A stretch of DNA of 64,000 nt from the NCBI GenBank assembly GCA_900074885.1, contig FJUW01000029.1:339969-403968 (forward strand). The letters are read 5' to 3'. The notes beneath the pieces were generated by a model that ran no database searches, was not told the origin of the DNA, and saw only the letters and a list, made by a program, of their open reading frames with translations. The translations under genes and the position numbers were made by a program. Below are positions 1-12,540 of the stretch, piece by piece; within the stretch, counting starts at the first letter, position 1; each line of letters starts with the position of its first letter. The DNA is from Rhynchosporium graminicola (lineage: Eukaryota; Ascomycota; Leotiomycetes; Helotiales; Ploettnerulaceae).

Positions 1-286
1 TCCTCAGTCAACACCTGCATCTCATAAGAAGTGTTTAAATAAATTCCAAACTGAATAATGTTCTGAGAAGAACTTTTAAACCTACCAAAGCCAATAAGAT
101 GAAAGTATCATCGTGCCCGAAAGCATTCTGCAAGCACCGCCTCGTCCATATCCTCAAACCGATGAAGCCAAGCAGAATGGAATATAGGATGAAATTTAGA
201 ATAACGTTTCCATAACCTCGTGTCTCGGGATCTTTATAGTTTGGTGCCGGCCATGACATAAGGACGCTGAGTGGTGGTTGCTGCAT
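1..286 (-). CDS. Pth11-like membrane protein with fungal rhodopsin domain, 5' end only
   Basis: The 5' end of a gene reading leftward out of the window. Exons are 86..286 and 1..14, with an intron at 15..85 (GTAGGT donor, ATGCAG acceptor) that keeps frame. The visible protein has a short N-terminus, an N-x-x-x-P-E-T-R-G segment, a first hydrophobic membrane helix, then an RIWTRR loop and the G-H-D-D acidic pair at the start of the second helix. That order is typical of the fungal rhodopsin-domain (SAT4/Pth11-like) seven-helix family, whose members are mostly uncharacterised surface proteins; a few are host-surface sensors. The ATG at 286 is preferred to upstream in-frame codons because it puts the conserved P-E-T-R-G element about 20 residues from the start. 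Ligand and role cannot be judged from this fragment. Confidence 0.75.
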
Positions 287-1993
287 ACTTGCTTTCTGGG
301 CGGGGTGAGATGAGATGAGATGAGATGAGACCGGACCTGACCTGACCAGACCAAGATACTGTATATTGTACACAGATCGATAGTCAAGCAAACAGCCAAG
401 TAGACTCAAACTATGGCAGAGCAAGGAGAAAGGATGAGATGGCAAGGCAAACCATATACGAAGCACTTCGACGATGAGAAGAAGTGGCCACTATGAGGAA
501 GAGACGAAATGAGGAAGAGACGAAACGACTAAGAACGAGACATGAAGTGACAGAAAGAGGAGTGAAAAGGTTTGATTGGGATATGTTCACAGATGTCACG
601 GCAGAGACCAGACCATTCTGAGGAAGTCCCATCCAGTATGCACGTAGCTCGAGGCTAGTAGATCAAATAGGAAACGTCCAACCCTTTTCTGCTCTGCTTC
701 TTCCTCGATTCCCCTCGAAATACCAAGAGAATGCCATGGTACACACACACACACATCTTTCCTGTTCAGTCCGGCAGTAGTCCGCTTGTTCGCGGGATGA
801 AATCGGGAATGGTCCACGGCTGTTAGAAAGGTCTGAGCGGGCCGCTATTTACCCCTCCACCAAGAATCACGAAGTCCACAACTCGGCAAAACAGTGAATT
901 AGCGAAGCGAAGCGAAGTGAAGCGAAGGGAAGTCCCTCCTTGCAGCCAATCAGTGCACACTGTCTTTCAGACACGTCCAATGACCAGCCGGTCCTGTCAT
1001 TGCTGATCTCCATAAGGTTCAAGGCTTATTTCAGAAAGAGTTAGGTTTGAAGAGAGTTGAGTTTGGACCTGCGATTGTGTGTGGTGGGTCTTGGGCGTTC
1101 GCTCTGGCATCAAAGCACATTGTAGTCCGCACATCTAGACAGCTGACATAGCACCCCACGATACCGAATACAGTACTGGTGTGTACTTCGCACCTCAACT
1201 CGGACCTGGGGCTGAGTGTGAATTGCAGATAGTTGGATTGTCCATTGCTTTGCTGGAACGATGCGACTGTAGCCAGATCGGAAGTGTGCCGCGTGCATCG
1301 AAGGGAGATCGATCTAGGTCGGCTTTCAGGAGGCAAATTGACCGTTGCTTGAAGAGAGTGAGAGAGTGAGTGCGTGAGTGGGCAGGGCGAAAGCGGCAAG
1401 GAGAATACTTTCAAGTACAACCGCGGTACTGACCAAAGACGATGGAAGTGGCGTAAAAACGGCTCACAGATTACGTTTAATAGCATACATACATGATCTA
1501 GGTACGTATTTGATTTCAGTTGCTCATAGAAAATGTGTTAAGGCCAACAGGCATATGTAAGATAAGAAGCAGGTGGGTATGCCTTCATGATAAACTTGAT
1601 CGAATGGTGCGGCCGTTCTGGAGTCCTTGAGGGTGGCGGTCCTGTGCTGAAGATCTTGAGGTGTTTGTATGTTGACTCATGTCGTAATTTGCCAACGGGA
1701 AGAAAGCTCTGTCTGCTAGAGGAAAAGCCATGTTCTAGAACAAAACAAATAAGGAAAGGTTCAACGCAGGATGATGCGAAACGCCGAACTAATGCTCCGA
1801 GCAAAACACAATCTTTCCTACTGGTACTGGTGACCATTCGATTAGATCAGCATGAGCAATCCCATCTCAATCCAGGTTTGAACACTATTTGTAGTCAGGT
1901 AAAAATAGTGAGCAATAGTCGTGAACAGTTTTTTTTTACAAGACGCTCCATTTTGAGAACATCTATTGGTATGGTATCTTATCTCATCATCAT
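287..1993. other. Intergenic, no gene seen
   Basis: No open frame here has protein-like composition or splice logic. It contains a short GAGAT pentamer array (305-330), an AAGCG/GAAGC-type array (about 901-927) and a CA run near 740. It would hold the promoter of the Pth11-like gene and the 3' UTR of the eIF3g gene. Confidence 0.6.
305..330. repeat. (GAGAT)n short tandem repeat
   Basis: About five copies of GAGAT directly upstream of the Pth11-like start codon, so probably in its promoter or 5' UTR. Confidence 0.85.
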
Positions 1994-3001
1994 CTAAGCA
2001 GCCTTCTTGGCAAATTCCACTCTCAGAATTAGATGCTTGAAACCATAACCATCCATCTTCTCGCACGCCTTAGCCGCATCCGTCCGCTCCTGGAAGCTGA
2101 TAAACGCAAAACCCTTCGCCATACCCGTCTCCCGATCCTTCGCAAGGAAGACTCTCGTGACGCGGCCAAATCGCTCAAACATGTCGCGCAACTCTTGCTC
2201 TTCTGCCATCTCCGAAACGTTGGTAACTCGCAATGTGGCCAGATCGTCGCGCTCGTATTTGCCGCCGCCCATTCGGTCACCAGCTGCTGCTGCTCCGCCG
2301 CCGTTACGCATGTGAGGTGGTACATAGGAGCTCTTTCCTGTACCGAGACCGCCTGGTCCTTCGGGGACATCTGCAGCTCCGGCTGCGACGTCCGCTCCTG
2401 CTCCTTCTTCTCCCACGGGTGCCATGGTGTCCTTGAATGGACAGCGAGCGGTGAAATGCTCTCCGTTACAGATACGACACTTGACTTTCTTGTCCTTTAG
2501 CTTGTCCTTCATGGCTCCGGCCTCGGTCTTCTCCTCCTTCGCATCCTTGCGCCAGTTGCTGCTTGGTCTAAAGATGATATTCTCTCCTACGCTTGTGGTG
2601 TCTGTAGCTGGCTATTACACAGTCAATATAATTCTTCAAACCTGTAAATGCCAGATCAAACATACACCTGAACCATCCTTAGCAGAAAGACCAAATTTTG
2701 ACCATTGCTTCCGCTCTGCGACCCGTGGATTGACGACCTCCTTGTGTACTGTGAATCGGATTCTGCGGGTAGTCTTGACCTTCTTGCCATCATCGTTGAA
2801 TCTCCACGAGACAATGGTTTTCGTGCCGTCTTTATTTGTAGTTGTAGTATTTGCGGGGAGCTCATTCACGGTATCGTCGAGATCCTCATCATCAGCCCAA
2901 TCGGGGCGGCTACTATACACAAATGTCAGTACAGGCTCGCACAGTCGCAGTGGCGGAGGGAAAGTGAGGAAGGGGTATCTTACGCAGCTGCTTTCGACAT
3001 C
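1994..3001 (-). CDS. TIF35: Eukaryotic translation initiation factor 3 subunit G (eIF3g/Tif35)
   Basis: A 293-aa protein from three exons: 2985..3001, 2666..2912 and 1994..2611. Both introns (2913..2984 and 2612..2665) have GT-AG ends and keep frame. eIF3g is part of the eIF3 complex on the 40S ribosome and acts in scanning and reinitiation. The N-terminal eIF3g domain (about residues 5-120) begins S-R-P-D-W-A-D and contains the conserved [11 protein letters not shown] block just after the second intron. A CCHC zinc-knuckle-like motif (C133, C136, H140, C145) follows, then a Gly/Ala-rich linker and a C-terminal RRM (about 214-289) with RNP1 K-G-F-A-F-I-S-F at 254-261. Length and domain order match the family. 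The tiny first exon encodes only five full residues and is supported by the phase-2 junction that restores A-S-R-P-D-W. Confidence 0.96.
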
Positions 3002-4172
3002 TTGATGTTGCTTTTCTGCGCTCTTCTTCGGGTGCGTTGAAGTTGGCTATTATGAGTTGTGTGGACGATCGGAGAACTCGTACAATGTCTGTGTACGAAG
3101 TAAAGGCTGCCTGTTCGTCGTTGCGATCAAGGCCGGGGCATTCCTCGCGAAAACTCCAAAAATATCGAGTGGGATTCACAGCCTCGCTAGGGTTGTTTCA
3201 CGTGACCCCAACTCCAAATTGTTTTCATGGGCACGTTCGAGGCCAATCACTGCCGTTCACCACTGTGTGTTCAGTGTGTGAGTCACATTTAGTATTGGTC
3301 GTAGTAAATGCAGAGGCATATCTGGGAGTCATAATTGAAATGTCACATTCTCATGGCCGTCAAATGCACGCAGTACTCCTCGCTCTGGCCACATCCCGCG
3401 ATCAAAGCGGACCGCATCTGCAGCCAGCCTATCCCAGCTCTCAACATATGCTAAACAGATATCTTAAAAAGAGCGATATCACACTCATCCATGGCATTCT
3501 TCAGGAAGTCCTCGAAAGACAGTGAAGACTCTAAATTACACTCACAAGAAGCCGATTTGAGGCTCCAGAAGCTATTTCAATCACACAAACCCTCCTGTGG
3601 GGATCAAGGCTAAATAGAACTACTATTTCACGTTCGAGAAACTGTTTTGAAATAGAGCAACTATGAAACTTACTATGAAAATGCGTATGAAACTTACTAT
3701 GCAAATGCGATGTGCAACACACTTAGAACATCCCCATGGAAAGAGTGCACTGCATCTGGCCATGGTCGTTCACGGGTGATGGAAACGTGCTGATATTTCT
3801 GTACTGACGCACAGAAGTTCTTGCTTCTTTTCACGCAAGGATCAAAAGATAATTTTGAGAGGGGATGTCATATTATTCGTCGTCTTATCCTAGTTTTTTG
3901 TACAGCCACACAGCCACAGTAAACCTCCTTTTCTGTGCAATGTATCCACCACAAGCCCTCCACGCAGCATTATACCGCAATACGTGTTCTCTGAACGCCT
4001 TTTTTGTGCCCCAAAGCTATGAAGTAGAAGAACATGAAGTACCTATGACAACAGAGAATAGTCGCCAGTATGCAACATATGAGTACAGGATTGAATACAG
4101 GAGTGGTCTCTTTGAACCAACTCAGAAACCGCTAATAAGTCAAAGATATTGCGCCGAAATCACATCGAACGT
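3002..4172. other. Intergenic, no gene seen
   Basis: Spacer between the eIF3g start and the SSC1 stop. The plus-strand open frame from 3865 runs into the antisense of the SSC1 coding sequence and is a shadow. I see no RNA gene. Copies of 'aaacttactatgaaaatgcg' lie at about 3664-3700. Confidence 0.6.
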
Positions 4173-6405
4173 CTATTGCTTCTTCTCGCCATCCTTGGCC
4201 TCACCCTCTGTCTTAGCCTCATCACCAGCTGGTGGAGTCTCGCCGGAATCGGCACGGGCCTTATGCATCTTGTCGAAGAGGTTCAAACTGGCCATTTGGA
4301 GCTCATCGGTCTTCTCCTTGATCTCAGCTGCAGTGGCGGTGCCCTCGCCAGACTGGGACTTGCTCACAAACTCGCGGAGAGTGGTAATCTTCTCGCGGAT
4401 CTGGTCAGCCTCGGTCTTGTCAAGTCTGTCAGAGAACTCGTTCAAGGCCTTCTCAGTATCGTTCAAGACACTGTCTGAGCGGTTGGCGGCCTCGATAGAG
4501 CTCTTGCGCTCCTTATCAGATTCAGCGTATCGCTCAGAATCGTTAACCATGTTCTGGATCTCCTCATCGGAGAGACCAGATCCAGAAGCAATCGTGATGG
4601 ACTGATCCTTGTTGGTGGACTTGTCCTTGGCGTGAACGTGAACGATGGCATCGGCATCAATGTCGAAGGTAACCTCGACTTGTGGGACACCACGGTGCGC
4701 GGGTGGGATTCCGGTAAGTTGGAAGTTTCCGAGCATCTTGTTATCACGGACGAGCTCACGCTCTCCTTGGTAGACCTTAATCTCAACAGCAGTCTGGAAA
4801 TCAGCTGCAGTGGAGAAGACTTGGGACTTCTTGGTTGGGATGGTGGTGTTACGGTTGATCAAACGGGTGAAGACACCTCCAAGGGTCTCGATACCAAGGG
4901 ACAGAGGAGTGACATCCAAGAGAAGCACATCGGTAACGTTACCAGCAAGCACACCACCTTGAATGGCAGCTCCCATGGCGACAGCCTCATCTGGGTTTAC
5001 AGACTTGGCAGGGTCACGGCCGAAGATACTCTTAACGGACTCAGCGACCTTTGGCATGCGGGTCATACCTCCGACCAAGATTACTTCCTGGATGTCCTTG
5101 GCAGCAAGGTTGGCATCCTTCAAAGCCTTTCGAACTGGCTCGACGGTACGGCTGATGAGAGGGTCAACAAGCTTCTCGAGTTGAGATCTTGAAAGCTTCA
5201 TGTTAATGTGTTTAGGTCCAGAAGAATCGGCAGTGATGAAAGGAAGGTTGATGTCAGTCTGCATAGAGGAAGACAACTCGATCTTAGCCTTCTCAGCAGC
5301 CTCACGGATACGTTGAATGGCCATGCGGTCGTTGGAGATGTCAATACCAGAACTCTTCTTGAAATCCGCGACCAGGTGGCGGACCAAGTGGATGTCAAAA
5401 TCCTCTCCACCCAAGTGAGTGTCACCGTTGGTGGACTTGACCTCGAATACACCCTTCTGGATCTCAAGAACGGAGATATCAAAGGTTCCTCCACCAAGAT
5501 CATAGACAGCAATAATCTTGTCTTCATCCTTCTCCAACCCATAAGCAAGAGCGGCAGCGGTTGGCTCGTTGACTACACGGAGAACGTTAAGACCTGCAAT
5601 TTGACCAGCATCCTTAGTAGCCTGACGTTGCGAATCGTTGAAGTATGCTGGGACGGTAACAACGGCGTTTTGAATTGGCTTTGTGAGGTAAGCCTCGGCG
5701 GTCTCCTTCATCTTTTGCAAGACGAAGCCTCCGATTTGCGATGGAGAGTACTTCTCGCCACGAGCAGAAACCCAGGCATCGCCGTTTGTGTGTTGAACGA
5801 TCTTGTACGGTACCTCCTTGATGTCGCGTTGAACCTCGATATCAGTGAACTTTCGTCCGATCAATCGCTTGGTAGCGAAAAGTGTGTTTTCTGGGTTGAC
5901 AACAGCTTGACGCTTTGCCGATACACCGACTAATCTCTCGCCATCTTGTGCAAAAGCCACTACCGATGGTGTTGTTCGGGCACCTGGAAAAGGTCAGCAG
6001 GCGATAGAGAAAAAGGGGCAAACAGCAAGATACATACCTTCTGAGTTCTCGATAATCTTAGCTGTTGGACCTTCCATAATTGCTACGGCCGAGTTCGTGG
6101 TTCCTGAAACAGTTGTGAGCATGCGACCAAATTTGACTAACCCCTGGAAACACCGCCGGCAGCAAGAAACTTACCCAGATCGATACCGATAACTGGGCCG
6201 CGAACCTTCTTGTCGGCCTCATCTGCATATCTGCGTACGAATGAGGAGCCAAGTGGTGTGCGGATGAGGTTTGAGGATCGTGTGGCGGTAGATGTAGCTC
6301 GAGGAAGCTGTTGAAGTTAGATTATGATGATGATGATGCAATGCAGACGAGATAGGTATGGAAGAGGCGAGTACTTACAGCTCTGGACAGTCTTGAAGAC
6401 AGCAT
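4173..6405 (-). CDS. SSC1: Mitochondrial Hsp70 chaperone (Ssc1/mortalin)
   Basis: A 678-aa mitochondrial matrix Hsp70, the motor of the TIM23 import machinery and the main matrix foldase. Exons are 6379..6405, 6175..6307, 6038..6103 and 4173..5983; all three introns are GT-AG and frame-consistent. The N-terminus is a typical presequence: Arg/Ser-rich, no acidic residues until about residue 38, with R-R-Y-A near 34-37 as a likely MPP cleavage region. The ATPase domain starts with I-G-I-D-L-G-T-T-N-S (about 49-58; an intron splits the G codon), followed by D-L-G-G-G-T-F-D and the V-G-G-M-T-R-M-P signature. The substrate-binding domain and a Lys/Glu-rich tail (E-A-K-D-G-E-K-K-Q) follow; there is no EEVD (cytosolic) or HDEL (ER) end. 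These features separate it from cytosolic SSA/SSB and ER Kar2. Length is normal. Confidence 0.97.
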
Positions 6406-6980
6406 ATTGGCGGTCGCAAAGGTAGTAAGAGAGGGTATGGGTAATTGCAGATGTACGTGAGACAATTTGAGGGAAGTGCGCGAGTGGTATGGTAAGAAAG
6501 AATGGATGGTTTCCTGGGTTGAAGTAGATGATGAAGAGATCAATCCACCGAAGATTCGAAAAACTTCTTAGCGGATGGAGACAAGCAAGACTGATGGGCC
6601 AATCAGCTCGAAGCACTTCTGGGTGGCCTGAGTAGCATACTCGAACGTCAGGCATCTTCGCGTGTGTGCAAGGATGTTTGATGCCGACTCCACTCCACTC
6701 CACTCCACTCCACCCTCAGCCTTGACGTCGTTGTCTGTTACTACTCTATTGATTGACTCGCAAAGGTGAAGATTTGACTATGGAATCTAACCCCAACCGC
6801 ACTACTACCTAGCTATCAAACCACGAGTTTTACATCTTCTCCCAGATCAATACATCAGTTATTACTATTGTTTCAAGAGCCTTTAGATACAGCATTCTAC
6901 ATATCTCAAGGACGACATTTTGGTTTGCGCCACGACTTTGTTTATCTCGAAGAGCTTAATGAGAAGGCCCTTTGCAGTCC
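6406..6980. other. Divergent promoter region of SSC1 and the DUF2415-like gene
   Basis: 575 bp shared by two divergently transcribed genes. It contains the candidate heat-shock element on the SSC1 side and a run of four ACTCC pentamers near 6688-6711. No gene seen. Confidence 0.55.
6549..6568. promoter_or_regulatory. Candidate heat-shock element upstream of SSC1
   Basis: Four adjacent pentamers read nGAAn, nTTCn, nGAAn (one mismatch: AAA) and nTTCn, the alternating arrangement bound by Hsf1 trimers. It lies about 145 bp upstream of the SSC1 start codon. Mitochondrial Hsp70 genes are known Hsf1 targets in fungi; binding here is inferred. Confidence 0.5.
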
Positions 6981-6989
6981 ATGGCAGCC

Positions 6990-9631
6990 ATGGCTGTGAA
7001 AGAAGAAAGCCTGTACGACCTTCTAGCTAATGACTATATCTTCAAACACTAACATCACATTTACAGACATCATGCCACTGAAAATCTGATTCTACAGACT
7101 CCTCGAAAGTATTATCGGGTGAAAATAGATACCAAGTGAGTTTGGAATCAAAAATTGGTTCTCTGCTGGCGACTTGAGGATTCAAGACACACATACATAT
7201 ACACTGGAAATTCGGAAGCGCTAGCTGTTTGTTCAGTCTGCTCTGAAAGTCAATGTACAGCCATGTACCACTGGCTAACGATATTCTACAGTCACTGGCA
7301 GTTACGGTCTCTCATAAGCTCCCCAGAGCAGGATATCATCTACTTTCCCAATGGCGCAGACATCATCTCTATCAAGACCAAAACTCGAGAGCGAGAGCTC
7401 ATAGCCTCCCTCACTTTCCTCCCCAGATGCCTCGTCGCTTCGAAGGACTGGCTGTGCTGTGGAGGAGACAATGGCAACTATACAGCGATATCTTTGAAGG
7501 ACAGGCTGCCGGATTTTGATCCAATATCATTCCTAAATGCTGATCCCGACCCTCGATTGCCGCTCGATCTCGATCCACCTCTTCGCTCACGGCACCAAAC
7601 ACAAATTGGAGAAATGATCGATGCATACCGACGTCTTCGAAGTGGCCGAGCAAGAACTACACAAAATGAAACAATCGGTCCGGAAATCGTCAATTGCATT
7701 ACATTATGGTCACCTAGTGCCGGGCTATCAGAGCGAGTCCATAATCTGCCAGTAGCTGTTGTGTCAAATAATGATCGTACTGTCTCGATACTGAATGTGG
7801 CTACTTCGGAAACTTTACAGACCTTGAAATTGCCCGACTTCGTCAACAGGACTGCAATATCTCCGAACGGCGAACTTATGGTCTCAGTATGCGACGACCC
7901 ATTCCTATATATCCACGAGAGAAAGTTAGAGTCGCGTTCAAAAAGGGAGACGTGTGAAAATAAGGATGTAGTCTACGAATGGGTTCTAGCACAGAGGATA
8001 CAATTGGACGGCCAACGACCATCGGATAGATCTCAGATGAGAGGCAGCTTTGCTCTATCATTCTCCAAATCGGGGAGATATCTGGCCGTTGCAACTCAGT
8101 ATGGAATCATTTCAATTTTCGACGCCGAATGTCTCACAGATATGCACTCTTTGCTGGTGACTTTTACTAGTTCCAGACCAGGTCGGCCGCCTGGTGCTGT
8201 GCGAGCAATGGAATTTTCTCCAGGGCCATTTGACCTTCTTGTAAGTCTACCCGTGAAGAGTTCGATCTATTGCAATGTCCCAATTTTTGATTATAAAATT
8301 GATTCCATGTTTTCATAAGTTGTAGAGCTAACTTACAAAGGCATGGACCGAAGCAAGTGGCAGAGTCGGCGTAGCTGATGTCCGAACACTCTTCATTTCG
8401 CGCCAACTTATCTTGATCAACACAAGCGAACATAGCACAGAACGAATTACTCTATCAGACAGATCCAGTCAAAGACTCGGACTCCGTAACCTACGGACTG
8501 AATCTCCACATTCTAGCACACCTGATTATCTGGACCTTGACGCCGAAGTACGGAGAAGAAACTTAACACGAGAAATGTTATTAGGAGACAACGAACCACC
8601 AACACAAGCTGAACTCGACGTCCTAGAAGTATCACGTATCGCACGCCGTCAAAGAGATGCCGCCAACGAAGCAAGAGAAGTCCTCGCTGAAGCATCAGCA
8701 ACATCAAGATGGGGACCCTGGACAGAAGGTCGACGACCAATATTAATCCCCGGTCCCGATCAGCCAAGCCGTTTAGTATCCAACTCCGGTCTCCCAGCCT
8801 CTCTTCGCGATTTCGTAGCTCATGAAGGTCAAGCCTCTTCTTTCCGCGACTTCCTGGATGAGCGGAATCGCGCTAGCGTGAATGAGCAGAACCGCGAGGC
8901 TGTAAGACGCTCAGAAGCAAACCAGGCAGAAGCAAGACAACGAAGAGCACCCGCGAATCAAATTGGAGAGGTCGACACTCGTGATATAGCACAGAATGAT
9001 GAAAGTGTGTCATCGGCCTCTGCATTGGATAGGCTCACTTTAGCTGCACTTCCTCAAGAAGCATCGAATCGTCGAGATCCTCCGCCTCCGCTTCCTCCTG
9101 CTGCTCCTGCTAATTCTAGCCGAACACCAGAATCTAACACTCCATGGACGGACATCGAGTCTATTTACCGCGCCACACTCCAGGCTGACCCTCTCGTCAA
9201 TCGAGCAACCAGAGTGCGAGTCGAAATAGGTAATGAGGACGGAGAGCAAACGATCAGAATTGATCCACGGGAATTCGCGCATCGTTTAAGACAGCCATGG
9301 AATCCAACAGATGATGCAGATAACACGATTGAACGGAGGAGGACGAGGATTGGAACGTCGACGAGAGATGAGAGTGGGCTCTTGGACGGGGTTTTGAGAG
9401 GGGCGGAGACGATGGGCTTGTGTTGGAGCCCGGATGGGAGAATTCTGTGAGTTCTTTTCAGCTTGCACTCCCATTCGTATCCTTTTTTCATCCCCAGCGT
9501 TCCAGATATTCCAACCAGATTTGGGGATAAAGCTAATACTCAACAGATACGCTGCGACACTAGAGGGTATTCACGAGTACCATGTCAATGTCCAAGGCAG
9601 GAAGATGTTCCCCAGCATTGTTTTCCAGTGA
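6990..9631 (+). CDS. DUF2415-like protein with WD40-like repeats, 743 aa
   Basis: Five exons: 6990..7012, 7067..7135, 7292..8240, 8341..9446 and 9547..9631. All junctions keep frame, and the second intron is 156 bp. The start is uncertain: an in-frame ATG at 6981 would add three residues. The protein has weak WD40-like units in its N-terminal half (for example N-D-R-T-V-S-I-L-N-V near 210 and S-G-R-Y-L-A-V-A-T-Q-Y-G near 300). The stretch P-G-A-V-R-A-M-E-F-S-P-G-P-F-D-L-L-A-W-T (about 330-350), split by intron 3, resembles the short fungal DUF2415 motif. A long disordered region follows, rich in Arg, Glu, Ser and Pro (about 400-640). The C-terminus returns to a WD-like unit (L-C-W-S-P-D-G-R-I-L-Y-A-A-T). 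No catalytic motif is seen. The family is conserved in ascomycetes without an assigned function; a scaffold role is only a guess from the repeats. Confidence 0.82.
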
Positions 9632-12540
9632 GGTCCTCTAGCTTTGCCTCGGCTTGGCGTTGCTTGGATCCGGTGTAATTAGGTTATGGCGTTTACGGAG
9701 TTGCATTGGAGGTGCGCATTAAGCATTAAGACACGAATGGCATATGTATGAACGGCATAAGTATGAACGAATTGGAAAGCCAGCTACGTAGGAAAGAGCT
9801 GCAGTGGTGTAGGATTAAGAGTATGTTGGATATTTCGTATTGTCCACTATATCACATCAGCGAAAGAGAATTGATTGTAATAAGAGCGTTTACGAACATG
9901 CTTATCAGTCAAGAATTCACTAATCGACTTTAATTTTGATCCTAAGTTCCAGGTTCGATTCATAGCTTGAGATATACATGCTTACCTACCATGTTACATG
10001 AGCTGCTTCGACTCTTCGGTACTAACCAATTCAAGATATCACATCGTATCATTGTCGTCGATACACATACCAATACCATCTTACATAAAGAATCCAGGCT
10101 CGTAAGTAAAGCTATCCTTTCGGGACATAGCAACCTATCCCCCTATGATAAAATGACATTTTTTCACATAATCTCTATGTCATGATCAGTATCTAGGTAG
10201 TGAGTATATCTTTCTATACCTACGTTCGTTCCACTTCCTCTCGTATCTGGCTACAACGCCCTATCGCCCACCACAGTAGGAGTTGTTTTTCATCATTCTA
10301 CGAGCCATCACATGCTATATCTCGGGGTGCAAGGTCGGACGATTGTCATGGGACATTTCCAAGGTAGGTAGGTCGCACTTCAAGTCTCCAAAGCCATGTG
10401 ATCATCTGATGACTCTATCTTCGTTGGTTGAGCAAGTTAGCTGGTTGATTTTCGCCGGAGATGAATTCCCGGAACCTTGAAAATCCTGGATCGTGGAAGT
10501 CGGCTTCTTTTTTTTCTATTTTCTTTACCAAGTATTGGCTACCTCACTCACGCCCTTGGGTGGTGTTACTTGGTAGGCGACTCGGCGAGTATATAGACTA
10601 CCTAGGTGATGTAACTCTGGTAGCAGCGTGGTAGATAAGTGGGTAGTTGAAGGGATGGTTGGATTGGCTGGACGAGAAGGAAGTTTTGAAACTTGTTAGT
10701 TTCGAGGAAGGGGAAAAAAGGGAAAGAAGAAAGAAACGTAAAAAGACTCAATGTGCAGAGTATGTACCATGCGAGGTGATGGAATTCTAGCCAAGTAAGG
10801 ATAGGTAAACATCTTAATATCTAACCCTGCAAAACGTCACTCGTCTTATAGCTCCATGTGATTATCCTCCTTGATACAGATTTTTAATCCTCTTTTGTCT
10901 TACTCTTGAAATCATATCACTTGTCAAGATCCCATAGCGCTATAGCTCTAGCTAGCTTACGGCGGCTTCCATGTACATCTCCCTCTCTCTTTCCTTAGTA
11001 TCCTCAATCCTACTACCTACTGCTTACTCACACTTCACACTTTAATCAAGCGACTGCCTCATCCCAAGCCACTATCCCACTCACACCACCCCCAATAACG
11101 ATCCCTATCCGAACCACCTCTTCTTCAAAACCATTCAGCGAGACGGAAATCTCCAATTTCCGAAGTCACTTGGGGGAAGAAAAAGAAAAAAAAAACTCCT
11201 TTCCATCTCCTCCTTCCTTCCTTTCCTCACGTCCCAAAGTATCCAAACAAACCACGCAGAATGTCGGAACCCCCAGCCACCTTCCTCAATCTGCCCATCA
11301 CAGACAGGCCTTCCCAATTCCAAGCTGCCAGTCCCCGAAGATCTTACATCCCCAGAACAACAACAATAACAACAAGGACGTACCGTAGCAGCATCTAGCT
11401 TTTTTTTTTTGGTTCGCGGCGAAAAAGTCTACCACCTGGTACAGACAGACGACTTGGAATGGGGAAAAGATTCGATTCATCGCTCGCTAGCCTGATCGCT
11501 CTTTTGCACTTGTGTGTGCGTATACATACATGCATGTATATACATACTCATTTGCTAGGTAGCTGGCTATCCACACTAGCAGGCTACCAGTAAGAGCTGC
11601 TGATGTAATGATCAGGAGGAGGATTTTCCTATGGTTTTAAAACGGTGAGTCAGTCAGAGAGGGAGGGGGAGAGAGAGGGGAAGGTGATCAAGGTTCTACG
11701 AAGCAAGTGAGTGACTGGTGGAGTGACTGAGTAAGTCACTACGTGAGTGTGTGTAGGTATCAGGCGAATCTGCTTGCCTACCTGGGGTTCTGAACAACTG
11801 ACATGACAGGAAGCTCAATGATGTAAAAAGTATCAAAATTCAAGACTTCTAGTATTTGACTCTATCATACGTGCAAAGTATCCTAGTCATACAGCTTCCT
11901 GTCACCCAAGTCTCATACATCTATCTTGACTTGTCAACCTTGATGTTCTATCAGGGGTTTTCTTTGGTTTATTTTGATTATCTTTAATTGTTCATCATTA
12001 CCATTCTTCTATATACAGGAAAAAGGAACCGCCACCATTTTAGATGGTTTTCTCTAGATATTTCCCATGTCAATCTCATACCCTAATGTTCTGTCCCATT
12101 TCCGAACTCCATCCATATTTTTCCCCTTTAGGTCAATCTGAGTCCCCCTCCCATCCCAATATCTTTGCCGGTGTCCACGTTTCTGTGCAGTGCCCAGAAC
12201 CCAGTACCCATTTTCCAGTGCGCCAGTATATCCTCCAACAAACCGGCCAGTCTATATACACAATAAAGATCAAACAGACACTTGAGTGCTCGAGGTCCCG
12301 ACAAAACATAGATCCATACAACGCCACGGAAAAATCAGCCCAATGCAGAACAATGCCTGTCTGCCTCCCATATAGAGGTGGAACCATCCTACTCGATACA
12401 AACGCCGGTCTATGCAATTCCCTCTTTCTCATCTACCCGACAAAGGAAAGTAGACTGTGAACAAAAGAAACACAAGATATAGCGTCACACAGTCTTGTAC
12501 TATGGCGTCTCAAAATGCAACACACAAGAACTAGGCATAT
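9632..12540. other. Gene-free stretch of 2.9 kb
   Basis: Between two convergent genes. Open frames are short, with no splice support or recognisable composition. It holds scattered CCTAGGTA/TAGGTAGT-type motifs, polypyrimidine tracts (about 10980-11230) and a poly-T run near 11400. UTRs of the flanking genes take up part of it. No RNA gene identified. Confidence 0.5.

Noticed and set aside
3865..4605. 246-codon plus-strand open frame
   Set aside because: Antisense to the SSC1 coding sequence over its second half; the Ser/Leu-rich reading is a shadow.
9949..9965. B-box-like GGTTCGATTC
   Set aside because: Flanking bases do not form a T stem and no acceptor stem is present.
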